NCBI GenBank assembly: GCA_025936015.1
Contig: JAICUE010000113.1
Location: 1-7,893, forward strand
Direction: 5' to 3'
Origin: Gemmatimonadaceae bacterium
GTDB lineage: Bacteria > Gemmatimonadota > Gemmatimonadetes > Gemmatimonadales > Gemmatimonadaceae
DNA: 7,893 bases
The notes beneath the pieces are model-generated. The model did not search any database and was not told where the DNA came from. It saw only the letters and a list, made by a program, of their open reading frames with translations. The translations under genes were made by a program, and so were the position numbers. Positions 1-7,043 of this stretch are shown here, piece by piece; positions within the stretch are counted from its first letter, which is position 1, and every line of letters begins with the position of its first letter.

Positions 1-1377
1 CCTGACGTTTCCGGCACCGACCTCGATGCAGCGGCCGACCAGATGGCCCGCGCGATCGTCGCCGCGCGCGGGCAGCTCCCGCCGATGCGCCGCTGCGAGA
101 ACTCGCTGCGCGAGGGGAAGGCGCGGGCCGCGCTCGCCGAGGCACAGGCCGGGGTCGCCGCCTATCCGCATTCGACGATCCTCCGGACCTGCCTCGTCTG
201 GGCGTTAGGCGCGACCTCGGCGCCGTCGGCGGCGGTGTTCGCCGAGGCGGAAAAGGTGCTCGCGATCGATTCGACCAGCTACCACGCGTTAGGCGCGGCC
301 GCCGCCGCGCTCGACTCGCTCCACCGGCGGGACGAGGCCGGACGGTACTGGCTCCGGCTCGCCCGCACCGACACCAGCGACATGGAGCTGGCGCAGCGGG
401 CCCTGTTCGCGCTGACGCGTGGCGGGAACTGGGCGATGGCCGAGGCAATGGCGACGCCGCTCGCCGCCGCGCATCCGGACGATCTCGCGCTTCTCCGCTT
501 CAAGTGGCGGAGCGCGTTCGAGAACCGGCACTGGAAGCCGGCGATCGACGCCGCGGAAATCCTCCTCGCCCGCGACACCTCAGCGCTGAGCGATCCTGCG
601 TTCTTCCGCCAACTGGCGACCGCGTATCGCGCCGACGGCCGGCCGGTGAGCGGGGTGGCGATCGCGGCGCGCGGCGTCACCCGCTTTCCACAGGAGCCCG
701 GGCTGTACGCGCTGTACACGCAGTTCGTGCGCGAGGAGGCGGACACCGTGCTCCCGCGCGGACTCGCGGCGTTCCCGAACAGCGCCGAGCTCCTCGCGCT
801 CAACGCGAAGGAGCTGCGCTCGCAGGGAAAGGTGGCCGAGTCGCTCGAGTTCATGAAGAGCGCGATGGCTGCCGACTCCTCGCTGGCCGGTGAGGGACAG
901 CTGATGATCGCGCAGGCGCAGATCGACCTCGGCCGACCCGACAGCGGGCTCGTCGCGCTGCGTGCGGCGGTAGCCCGCGGGGAAGATTCCACCCGCGTCG
1001 CGCAGTTCGCGTTCGCGCGAGGGAACGCGCTCTATCGCGCAGCGAATGGGACGAAGACTTCCGCGGACTACGCGCTCGCGCTGCGCTTCCTCGCCTTCGC
1101 CGATTCGGTGCGCCCCTCGCCGCAGACGCGATTCCTCGTCGGCGCCGCGGCACTCGGCGTCGCGCAGCGCGCCCTGACCGAGGCACCGCTCGACAAGATC
1201 AAGGCGAACAGCTGCTCGCTGGCGAGGCTCGGTGCGGAGATGATCCCGATCGCCCGGAGCGGAATCGAGGCGGGGCAGGAGGTCATGCCCGATGCCGCGA
1301 GGCAGTCGCTCGACTACCTGACGCAGATCGAGCCGTACGCGGGCAAGCAGCTCACCGCGTACTGCGGCGGCGCCTAG
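1..1377 (+). CDS. Tetratricopeptide-repeat protein, 3' part (start outside window)
   Basis: The reading frame is open from base 1 to the TAG at 1375-1377 (458 codons). The first ATG in frame, at 43, has no Shine-Dalgarno sequence before it and the codons ahead of it read like normal protein, so the gene most likely begins upstream. The protein is an alanine/leucine-rich stack of about eight or nine degenerate 34-residue helix-turn-helix units. Examples are the units starting YHALGAAAAALDSL, PAFFRQLATAYRADGR and AELLALNAKELRSQGK, each ending in the usual A-x-D/P turn. This is the TPR pattern, a scaffold for protein-protein contacts; no catalytic domain is seen in this part. Cysteines sit near the start (RRCENS) and end (NSCSLA, AYCGGA). 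The C-terminus has no membrane segment. A kinase, PEGA or other domain could lie in the missing N-terminal part. The gene is separated from susC by about 530 bases, so a functional link is not implied. TPR identity is fairly sure; the role is unknown. Confidence 0.8.
   Translation, partial: PDVSGTDLDAAADQMARAIVAARGQLPPMRRCENSLREGKARAALAEAQAGVAAYPHSTILRTCLVWALGATSAPSAAVFAEAEKVLAIDSTSYHALGAAAAALDSLHRRDEAGRYWLRLARTDTSDMELAQRALFALTRGGNWAMAEAMATPLAAAHPDDLALLRFKWRSAFENRHWKPAIDAAEILLARDTSALSDPAFFRQLATAYRADGRPVSGVAIAARGVTRFPQEPGLYALYTQFVREEADTVLPRGLAAFPNSAELLALNAKELRSQGKVAESLEFMKSAMAADSSLAGEGQLMIAQAQIDLGRPDSGLVALRAAVARGEDSTRVAQFAFARGNALYRAANGTKTSADYALALRFLAFADSVRPSPQTRFLVGAAALGVAQRALTEAPLDKIKANSCSLARLGAEMIPIARSGIEAGQEVMPDAARQSLDYLTQIEPYAGKQLTAYCGGA
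202..296. repeat. Two copies of GCGTTAGGCGC, part of a recurrent CGTTAGGC word
   Basis: The 11-mer GCGTTAGGCGC occurs at 202-212 and 286-296 inside the TPR gene, both times coding Ala-Leu-Gly with a TTA leucine codon, which is rare in such GC-rich DNA. The core CGTTAGGC is found again on the opposite strand as GCCTAACG at 2150-2157 (in susC) and at 7042-7049 (across the stop codon of the FG-GAP gene). The copies are seen directly; any function is unproven. Confidence 0.5.
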
Positions 1378-1430
1378 CCGCCGGCCACGCCCCCGGGCAT
1401 CCTCCAACTTCCCCCCGCCCGGAGTTCTTC

Positions 1431-1459
1431 TTGACAAACAGAAAACCCCGCCGTACTAC
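1431..1459 (+). promoter_or_regulatory. Promoter-like element, TTGACA-17-TACTAC
   Basis: A perfect -35 consensus hexamer TTGACA (1431-1436) is followed after exactly 17 bases by TACTAC (1454-1459), which keeps the T, A and second A of the -10 consensus but not its final T. It would start transcription near 1466, reading toward susC. It lies about 50 bases after the TPR stop codon, in non-coding DNA, as expected for a promoter. The weak -10 suggests a regulated or modest promoter. If it is the operon promoter, the susC leader is about 440 nt long. Confidence 0.45.
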
Positions 1460-1666
1460 AGAGACGCCGCGACGAGCGTTGGTTTGTCGCGCGCGAACAT
1501 TCATGCGGGTACAGGGCGGGCAGACGGCTGGCTTCCCTCGACAGGAGGTCGTACGCGATTGCTTGGTAGCTCCACGTTGCACGCAGCGAGCGCATCTCCG
1601 CGCGGGCTGCCGACGAACGCACTCGGGCGGACTCCTGTCACGCCGCGCGTGCAGCTCGCGCTTAAT

Positions 1667-1684
1667 CTGAATTGGCTGAATTAT
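1667..1684 (+). repeat. Tandem 9-base direct repeat CTGAATTgg / CTGAATTat
   Basis: CTGAATT occurs at 1667-1673 and again at 1676-1682, a 9-base period, in the only clearly AT-rich patch of the leader. The spacing is close to one helical turn, so it could be a half-site pair for a regulator, or part of a second promoter: AATTAT at 1679-1684 matches four of six -10 bases but has no good -35. The repeat is seen directly; the role is a guess. Confidence 0.3.
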
Positions 1685-1710
1685 CGTCCGCCCCAGTAAC
1701 CCGTGGTCCT

Positions 1711-1749
1711 GCCGTCCCGTCGCTCGCCGATGAGGACGGCTCCTTTTTT
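1711..1749 (+). terminator. Rho-independent terminator inside the susC leader
   Basis: GCCGTCC (1711-1717) pairs perfectly with GGACGGC (1734-1740). The 16-base interval can add a small inner helix TCG 1720-1722 with CGA 1728-1730. The stem is followed at once by TCC and then six T residues (1744-1749). GC-rich stem plus T-run is the classic intrinsic terminator for plus-strand transcripts. It lies about 245 bases after the promoter-like element and about 160 bases before susC, so it would end a leader transcript prematurely (attenuator), end a small RNA, or end read-through from the TPR gene. On the other strand the stem is not followed by a T-run. Confidence 0.6.
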
Positions 1750-1891
1750 CGCGGCAGCAGCAACGATCAGGACGTGTTCGAGGCAGTCACGCAGAGTGGT
1801 ATCGCGCCGCCTCCACGGAGCGCAGGGTCAGGCTCACCACGTAACGGCAGGTGATCGAGATGCAGGGTTCCAAGTCCATGCGACGACCGGG

Positions 1892-1899
1892 AGGAGGAG
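1892..1899 (+). promoter_or_regulatory. Ribosome binding site that decides the susC start
   Basis: The purine block GGAGGAGGAGA (1890-1900) contains two overlapping Shine-Dalgarno cores and ends 7 to 8 bases before the ATG at 1908. This supports 1908 over the upstream in-frame GTG at 1851, which has no such site. A second AGAGG core at 1921-1925 lies 6 bases before the in-frame ATG at 1932, which is the main alternative start. Confidence 0.6.
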
Positions 1900-1907
1900 A
1901 ACAACGC

Positions 1908-4900
1908 ATGTCCGCTACTGAGAGGTCAGTCATGAGAAAGATGCTGTCCGATGTGAGAGGGCTCGGGAATCGCCTGTTGCCACGCGCGTGCGCAGTGGCA
2001 GCCGGATTGCTGCTCGTGCTCGCCCCGGCGCGAACGGCAATGGCGCAGCAGCGCGTCATCGTCTCAGGCACGGTGAAGTCGCCCGAGGGCGCGCCGCTGT
2101 CGGGCGTGACGGTCACCGTCCAGGGCACCGAGCTGCGCGCGGTCACCGCGCCTAACGGCAAGTACGTCCTCAACAACGCGCCATCAGACGGGTTGCTCAC
2201 CTTCGCGATCGTCGGCCGCACCCCGGTGCAGACGTCGATCTCGGGCCGGACGACGATCGACGTGACGATGGAGCGCGTCGCCTACCTCGAGGAAGTCGTC
2301 ACCACCGGCTACACCGGACAGCGACGCGCCGACATCACCGGCGCCGTCGCCGGCGTCGACCTTTCGACGGTCGACCGGCAGACCGGGGCAAGCGTGCTCC
2401 AGAAGCTGGCCGCGGCGACGCCGGGCGTGACGGTGGAGGCGAGCGGATCGCCGGCCTCGCGCAGCACGGTCCGCATCCGCGGCATCAGCTCCTTCCAGAA
2501 CAACGACCCGCTTTACGTGATCGACGGAACGCCAGTCGAGGATTCGTACGTCAACTGGCTGAACCCCGAGGACATCACGTCGATCCAGGTCCTGAAGGAC
2601 GCATCGTCGGCGTCGATCTACGGCTCGCGCGCGAGCAACGGCGTCATCCTGATCGAGACGACGCACAAGGGACTCGTCGGACCCCCGCACAGCACGCTGA
2701 GCGTGCGCACCGGGATCACGAGCCCGACGCGCGGCTACGACGACTTCCTGATCCAGAACTCGCTGGACTACTTCAAGGTCCTCAAGGCGAGCTATGAGAA
2801 CGCGGGCGACTCGGTGCCGACCAACATCTACGGCGACCCGAACAACCCGCAGGTGCCGAAGTACATCTTCCCGAACAACTGCGGCGGCACTCCCTGCAAC
2901 ACCGTCGACCTCAGCAGCTACTCGTACCCGAACAACCTGATCATGCCCGGCAGTGCGGGCACCGATTGGTGGAAGGCGGTGTTCGGAACGGGGAAGGTCA
3001 CCGACGCGAACCTGAACGTCTCCGGCGGCAGCCCGAACAACACCTACGGAGTCGCGTTCAACTTCTTCAACCAGGACGGCACGGCGCGCTACAACAACTA
3101 CAAGCGCGGCACCGTCCGGGCGAACACCGAGTTCCGCCGCGGCAAGCTGAACTTCGGTGAGAACCTCGCCGTCGGTATCGAGCGTTCCTACGGCGGCGTC
3201 GGTGACGACGGCTTCGGCGAGAACACCATCATCGGCAAGAACATCTTCATGCAGCCGGTGGTGCCGGTGTACGACGTCGGCGGCAACTTCGCGTCAGGCA
3301 AGGCGAACCATCTCGGCAACAACACGAACCCGCTCAAGATCGCGTACGAAGGGCGGAACAATGTGAGCAAGAACAACCGCGTCTTCGGCAACGTGTTCGG
3401 CGGACTCGCGGTCCTTCCGACGCTTCACCTCCAGAGCCGCCTCGGCTTCAACGTCGGCCAGGGCTCGTACAGCGGCTACAGCTTCTCGACTCCGGAGAAC
3501 TCCGAGGCGACGCTGAGCAATGGCATCAACGAGAACCAGAGCAACTCGACCGACTGGACGTGGAGCAACACCGCGACGTACGCCGTGACGTATGCGCAGA
3601 ACACGCTCAACCTCCTCGCCGGCCAGGAAGCGAACGGCGGCAACAACCGCTTCATCTCCGGCTCGATCGGAAACCTGCTCAACACCGACCTGACGTCGCG
3701 CTTCATTCAGGACGCCCTCGGCGACCCGAACACGAAGAACGTCTCGAGCAGTGGCGGCGAGTACGCGCTGCTCTCCTTCTTCGCGAAGGGTGACTACAAC
3801 TACGCGGACCGGTACATCGTCAGCGGCACGATTCGCCGCGACGGATCGTCGCGCCTCGGACCGGCGAACCGGTGGGGCACCTTCCCCGCGTTCGGTCTCG
3901 GCTGGCACATCAGCAACGAGTCGTTCCTCCAGAACAATCACTTCCTCTCCGACGCGCTCATTCGCTACGGATGGGGCGTGACCGGCAACCAGTCGATCAC
4001 GGCCGGCCGCATCGTGTCGCAGTTCGGTGGTGACCGCGGCAGCACCTTCTACGACATCACGGGAAGCAACACCACGATCGTCCCGGGATTCCGGCAGGTC
4101 GCCGTCGGCAACCCGAACATCAAGTGGGAGGAAGACCGCTCGCAGAACATCGGCACCGACCTGTCGCTCTGGGATAACCAGGTGAACGTCGTGCTCGATG
4201 TCTACCATCGCGTCACGGACAACCTGCTGTTCGACCCGAAGACGCCGGCAACCGAGGGATACTCGGCGCCGCCGATCGTGAACATCGGCAGCATGCAGAA
4301 CAACGGCTTCGATATCTCGGTCGGGCACCACGGCGCATGGTGGGACGCGACGCTGAACGGCAGCCACTACAAGAACAAGATCCTCAACATCGACGGGGAT
4401 CAGAGCTTCTTCCTCGGCCCGATCTCGCTCCGTTCGGGAAATCCAACCATCAACCAGGTTGGTGCGCCGATCGGCGCCTTCTACGGCTACGTCGCCGACG
4501 GCTTCTTCCACGACGATGCGGATGTCGCGAGTCATGCGACGCAGGCGGGCGCCGCTCCCGGGCGCATCAAGTTCCGCGACGTCAACGGCGACGGTAAGAT
4601 CGACGTGCAGGATCAGACGATCATCGGCAGCCCCCACCCGGATTTCACCGCCGGTCTCGATCTCAACGTCCGGTGGCACTCGTTCGACCTCGGCGGCACG
4701 ATCTTCGGCAGCTTTGGCAACGACATCTTCGACGCGCAGAAGGAGTTCTACGTCTTCCGGATGTTCGACACGAACGTGCGGAGCGACCTGCTCGCGAACT
4801 CGTGGACGCCGACTCACCAGAACGCGAAGTACCCGCGTCTCGACGTGAGCGATCTGTCGAGCGGACAGTTCAGCAGCTTCTACGTCGAGGATGGGTCGTA

Positions 4901-5162
4901 CGTCCGGATGCGCACCCTGCAGCTCGGCTACACGATTCCGTCGGGCACGCGCTGGATCGGCGAAGCGCTGACCGGTACGCGTATCTACCTGCAGGCGGAC
5001 AACCTGTTCACGATCACCGGCTACGACGGTCTCGATCCGTCACTGCCGGCACAGAACGTCTACGGCTCGGCCGGCGACATCCGCGACCAGTTCCGCGGTG
5101 TCGACCAGGGGACGTACCCGACCAATCGCGTGTTCAGCGTCGGCCTGACCACATCTTTCTAG
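1908..5162 (+). CDS. SusC/RagA-family TonB-dependent outer-membrane transporter
   Basis: It imports a surface-bound substrate across the outer membrane using TonB/proton-motive energy, together with the SusD protein encoded next. The product is 1084 residues, normal for the family. Residues 1-46 form a signal peptide (hydrophobic core AAGLLLVLAP, likely cut after AMA before QQ). About 50-125 is a carboxypeptidase-regulatory-like beta-sandwich (SGTVKSPEGAPLSGVTV). LEEVVTTGYTG at about 127-137 is the TonB-box-like linker. The plug at about 140-255 carries family signatures VRIRGISS, PLYVIDGTPV and IYGSRASNGVI. The rest is the 22-strand type barrel, with late motifs DVNGDGKID (from about 891, an EF-hand-like loop), VEDGSYVRMRTLQLGY and QADNLFTITGY, and a terminal phenylalanine as in barrels recognised by the BAM machinery. 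There is no STN domain, so direct control of an anti-sigma factor is not expected. The mature protein has only two cysteines, C325 and C330. Start 1908 is chosen for its strong ribosome site; 1932 would shorten the N-terminus by 8 residues. The substrate is unknown. Confidence 0.95.
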   Translation: MSATERSVMRKMLSDVRGLGNRLLPRACAVAAGLLLVLAPARTAMAQQRVIVSGTVKSPEGAPLSGVTVTVQGTELRAVTAPNGKYVLNNAPSDGLLTFAIVGRTPVQTSISGRTTIDVTMERVAYLEEVVTTGYTGQRRADITGAVAGVDLSTVDRQTGASVLQKLAAATPGVTVEASGSPASRSTVRIRGISSFQNNDPLYVIDGTPVEDSYVNWLNPEDITSIQVLKDASSASIYGSRASNGVILIETTHKGLVGPPHSTLSVRTGITSPTRGYDDFLIQNSLDYFKVLKASYENAGDSVPTNIYGDPNNPQVPKYIFPNNCGGTPCNTVDLSSYSYPNNLIMPGSAGTDWWKAVFGTGKVTDANLNVSGGSPNNTYGVAFNFFNQDGTARYNNYKRGTVRANTEFRRGKLNFGENLAVGIERSYGGVGDDGFGENTIIGKNIFMQPVVPVYDVGGNFASGKANHLGNNTNPLKIAYEGRNNVSKNNRVFGNVFGGLAVLPTLHLQSRLGFNVGQGSYSGYSFSTPENSEATLSNGINENQSNSTDWTWSNTATYAVTYAQNTLNLLAGQEANGGNNRFISGSIGNLLNTDLTSRFIQDALGDPNTKNVSSSGGEYALLSFFAKGDYNYADRYIVSGTIRRDGSSRLGPANRWGTFPAFGLGWHISNESFLQNNHFLSDALIRYGWGVTGNQSITAGRIVSQFGGDRGSTFYDITGSNTTIVPGFRQVAVGNPNIKWEEDRSQNIGTDLSLWDNQVNVVLDVYHRVTDNLLFDPKTPATEGYSAPPIVNIGSMQNNGFDISVGHHGAWWDATLNGSHYKNKILNIDGDQSFFLGPISLRSGNPTINQVGAPIGAFYGYVADGFFHDDADVASHATQAGAAPGRIKFRDVNGDGKIDVQDQTIIGSPHPDFTAGLDLNVRWHSFDLGGTIFGSFGNDIFDAQKEFYVFRMFDTNVRSDLLANSWTPTHQNAKYPRLDVSDLSSGQFSSFYVEDGSYVRMRTLQLGYTIPSGTRWIGEALTGTRIYLQADNLFTITGYDGLDPSLPAQNVYGSAGDIRDQFRGVDQGTYPTNRVFSVGLTTSF

Positions 5163-5195
5163 GCCACCGCCTTTTCTCTGAGGATTGCTGAGACG

Positions 5196-7034
5196 ATGAG
5201 AATGACATTGAGATATCGAGCGCTGGCTAGCACCGCGCTGGCGCTGCTGGCGGGCGTCACGATGTACGGTTGCAAGGACTTCCTGAGCAACGCGGCGACT
5301 CCGGAAGGGTCGCTCGACGAAGGAACCCTGGCCACCAAGACCGGCGTCGAAGGAACGCTGATCGGCGCATACCGGGAGCTCGACTGCAACGGAACCACGG
5401 GTGGTGCGTGGGGCTGCGCGGTCAGCAACTGGGTCTGGGGAAGCGTCGCCAGCGACGATGCATACGAAGGATCGCAGGCCAACGACCAGCCGCCGATCGT
5501 CAGCATCGAGGGTTATCACTGGACGACGGCCGACGCGGAGGCGTACCTGAACGACAAGTGGAGCGCGGTCTACGAAGGCGTCGTGCGCGCGAACTCCACG
5601 CTCCGGCTGCTGCACAAGGTCGAGGCGGGCGACCCGAATGCGATCGACGCCGTGACCGCGAACGGGATCGAAGGTGAAGCGCTCTTCCTCCGGGCGCACT
5701 ACCACTTCGAGGCGTGGCGGATGTGGGGGAACATTCCCTACTACCGCGAGGACGACACCGATTTCCGGAAGCCGAACGAATCGAGCGACGAGGTTGCCGC
5801 CGATCTGCTCAAGGATCTCGACTCGGCGATCGCGCTGCTGCCGGATTCGCCGCGCAATGGCCAGATCGGCCGTGCCGACAAGTGGACGGCGATGGCGTAC
5901 AAGGGACGCGTCGAGATGTACGCGCACATGTATCCGCAGGCGCTGGCGACGCTCACCGCGGTGAAGAACAGCAACAAGTACGCGCTGGAGCCGAGCTTCG
6001 ACCGCGTCTGGACCGGCTACAAGGAGTACGAGAACGGGCCGGAGACCATCTTCGCCTATCAGGCATCGGCGAACGACGGCGAGCCGGATGGCCAGAACGC
6101 GAACTTCGGTGAGCGCCTGAACTTCCCGAGCACCGGCAGCCCGTTCGGCTGCTGCGGCTTCCACCAGCCGTCACAGAACCTGGTGAACTACTTCCGGGTC
6201 GATGCCAACGGTCTCCCGCTGGCGCTCAGCGATCCGAGTGGATGGAACACCTTCGATGGCAACTTCAGCGCGGCCAATGCGGCGGTGGTGGCGACGCCGG
6301 TCGACCCGCGCCTCGATTGGACGGTCGGCCGCGACAGCGTGCCGTTCAAGGATTGGGGGATCGAGACGATCACCTGGATCCGCGCGCCGGAAAACGGCGG
6401 TTACTACAGCGCGAAGAAGAACGTTCACGAGCAGACGAGCGGCGCGCAGAGCGCGGTCGGCTGGACGAACACTCAGCTCAACTCGGTGAACATCCACATC
6501 TTCCGCTACGCCGACCTGCTGCTGATGCTTGCCGAGGCCGAGGTCGAGGCGGGCACGATCGACAACGCACGGTTGATCGTCAACCAGATCAGAGCGCGCG
6601 CGGGCGTGAAGGCGCAGGGCCCGGGCTGCTTCCCGGTCGGGAAGACGTATCCGGATTGCACGCCGGATCGCGCGAGCATGGCGGTGCCGATCAACGATCC
6701 GTCGATCACCTGGGCGACCTATCGTGTCGGTCAGTACACGACTCCATGGACCGATCAGGCGACGGCACGGGAAGCGGTGCGCGCCGAGCGCCGGATCGAG
6801 CTGGCGATGGAAGGCCAGCGGCTGTTCGACCTCCGCCGCTGGGGGATCGAGCCGGAGACGCTCAACGCGTATCTCGACGGTGTCGGCGGTGGGGCGGAGC
6901 GCGATCGGCGCCAGTACCTGCAGTCAGCCGAAACGGTCACCGCCAAGCACAATCTGTATCCGATCCCGGATCTGCAGATCCAGCTCAGCAAGGTCGGTTC
7001 GACCAGCAACCTGACCCAGAACCCGGGCTGGTGA
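5196..7034 (+). CDS. SusD/RagB-family surface lipoprotein
   Basis: The 612-residue product is the substrate-capturing lid of the SusC transporter, expected on the outer face of the outer membrane. Residues 1-25 are a lipoprotein signal peptide (RYRALASTALALLAG); C26 in MYGC-KDFL is the lipidation site, with Y at -2 being slightly unusual. CKDFL followed by a P-E-G-S-L-D-E stretch is the typical SusD start. TPR-like helices follow, with GEALFLRAHYHFEAWRMWG (about 160-180) and KWTAMAYKGRVEMYAHMYPQ (about 229-248) matching family signatures. The C-terminal half has FRYADLLLMLAEAEVEAG (about 435), REAVRAERRIELAMEGQRLF (about 525) and the usual ending LTQNPGW. It starts 33 bases after the susC stop with no terminator between, so one operon is likely. 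The ribosome site is weak (AGGA 5181-5184, 11 bases ahead), which may lower its yield relative to SusC. Besides C26 there are six cysteines: 64, 74, 319, 320, 478 and 488. Confidence 0.95.
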   Translation: MRMTLRYRALASTALALLAGVTMYGCKDFLSNAATPEGSLDEGTLATKTGVEGTLIGAYRELDCNGTTGGAWGCAVSNWVWGSVASDDAYEGSQANDQPPIVSIEGYHWTTADAEAYLNDKWSAVYEGVVRANSTLRLLHKVEAGDPNAIDAVTANGIEGEALFLRAHYHFEAWRMWGNIPYYREDDTDFRKPNESSDEVAADLLKDLDSAIALLPDSPRNGQIGRADKWTAMAYKGRVEMYAHMYPQALATLTAVKNSNKYALEPSFDRVWTGYKEYENGPETIFAYQASANDGEPDGQNANFGERLNFPSTGSPFGCCGFHQPSQNLVNYFRVDANGLPLALSDPSGWNTFDGNFSAANAAVVATPVDPRLDWTVGRDSVPFKDWGIETITWIRAPENGGYYSAKKNVHEQTSGAQSAVGWTNTQLNSVNIHIFRYADLLLMLAEAEVEAGTIDNARLIVNQIRARAGVKAQGPGCFPVGKTYPDCTPDRASMAVPINDPSITWATYRVGQYTTPWTDQATAREAVRAERRIELAMEGQRLFDLRRWGIEPETLNAYLDGVGGGAERDRRQYLQSAETVTAKHNLYPIPDLQIQLSKVGSTSNLTQNPGW

Positions 7035-7043
7035 GCGTAAGGC

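Larger units (their letters stand above)
1466..1907 (+). other. Long non-coding, structured leader region upstream of susC
   Basis: No reading frame here has both a ribosome site and protein-like composition, so the region appears non-coding. Visible structure, in order: a hairpin at the expected 5' end (CGCGAC 1468-1473 with GTCGCG 1486-1491, extended by G-U, A-U and G-U pairs); a longer-range 8-bp pairing GGGCGGAC 1625-1632 with GTCCGCCC 1686-1693; inside that loop a 5-bp hairpin GCGCG 1645-1649 with CGCGC 1657-1661; an AT-rich island at about 1661-1685; a terminator at 1711-1749; and about 160 bases of unremarkable sequence to the susC ribosome site. It could be a cis-acting leader of the susC message, a separate small RNA, or a mixture of TPR 3' region and susC promoter region. 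The pairings were found by eye and not folded. Confidence 0.4.

Noticed and set aside
1393..1430. Possible terminator just after the TPR gene (CCGGGC 1393-1398 with GCCCGG 1417-1422, then a T/C-rich stretch)
   Set aside because: It has only 6 bp of stem, an 18-base unstructured loop and no continuous T-run, so it is too weak to call.
580..1437. Minus-strand open frame (285 codons) opposite the TPR gene
   Set aside because: Arginine-rich composition and full overlap with the TPR frame mark it as a shadow frame.
1484..1699. Possible small protein (71 codons) in the susC leader
   Set aside because: There is no Shine-Dalgarno sequence before the start. The composition is arginine/proline/glycine-rich without a domain or membrane segment, and other frames here are equally open.
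1851..1907. N-terminal extension of SusC from the GTG at 1851
   Set aside because: There is no ribosome site before it. The added residues include the Shine-Dalgarno block read as protein (PGGGE), and the extension would put an implausibly long stretch before the signal peptide.
3294..4817. Long minus-strand open frame (507 codons) opposite susC
   Set aside because: It lies fully inside a gene with unmistakable SusC motifs. The translation is arginine/valine/glutamate-rich low-complexity sequence, as expected from the reverse strand of GC-rich coding DNA.
1908..5162. SusC as a transducer with an STN domain linked to an anti-sigma factor
   Set aside because: The mature protein begins directly with the carboxypeptidase-regulatory-like domain; no STN segment is present and no sigma/anti-sigma genes lie in the window.
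5040..6164. Minus-strand open frame (374 codons) opposite susD
   Set aside because: It is a shadow of susD codon bias, with no recognisable domain and no ribosome site seen.
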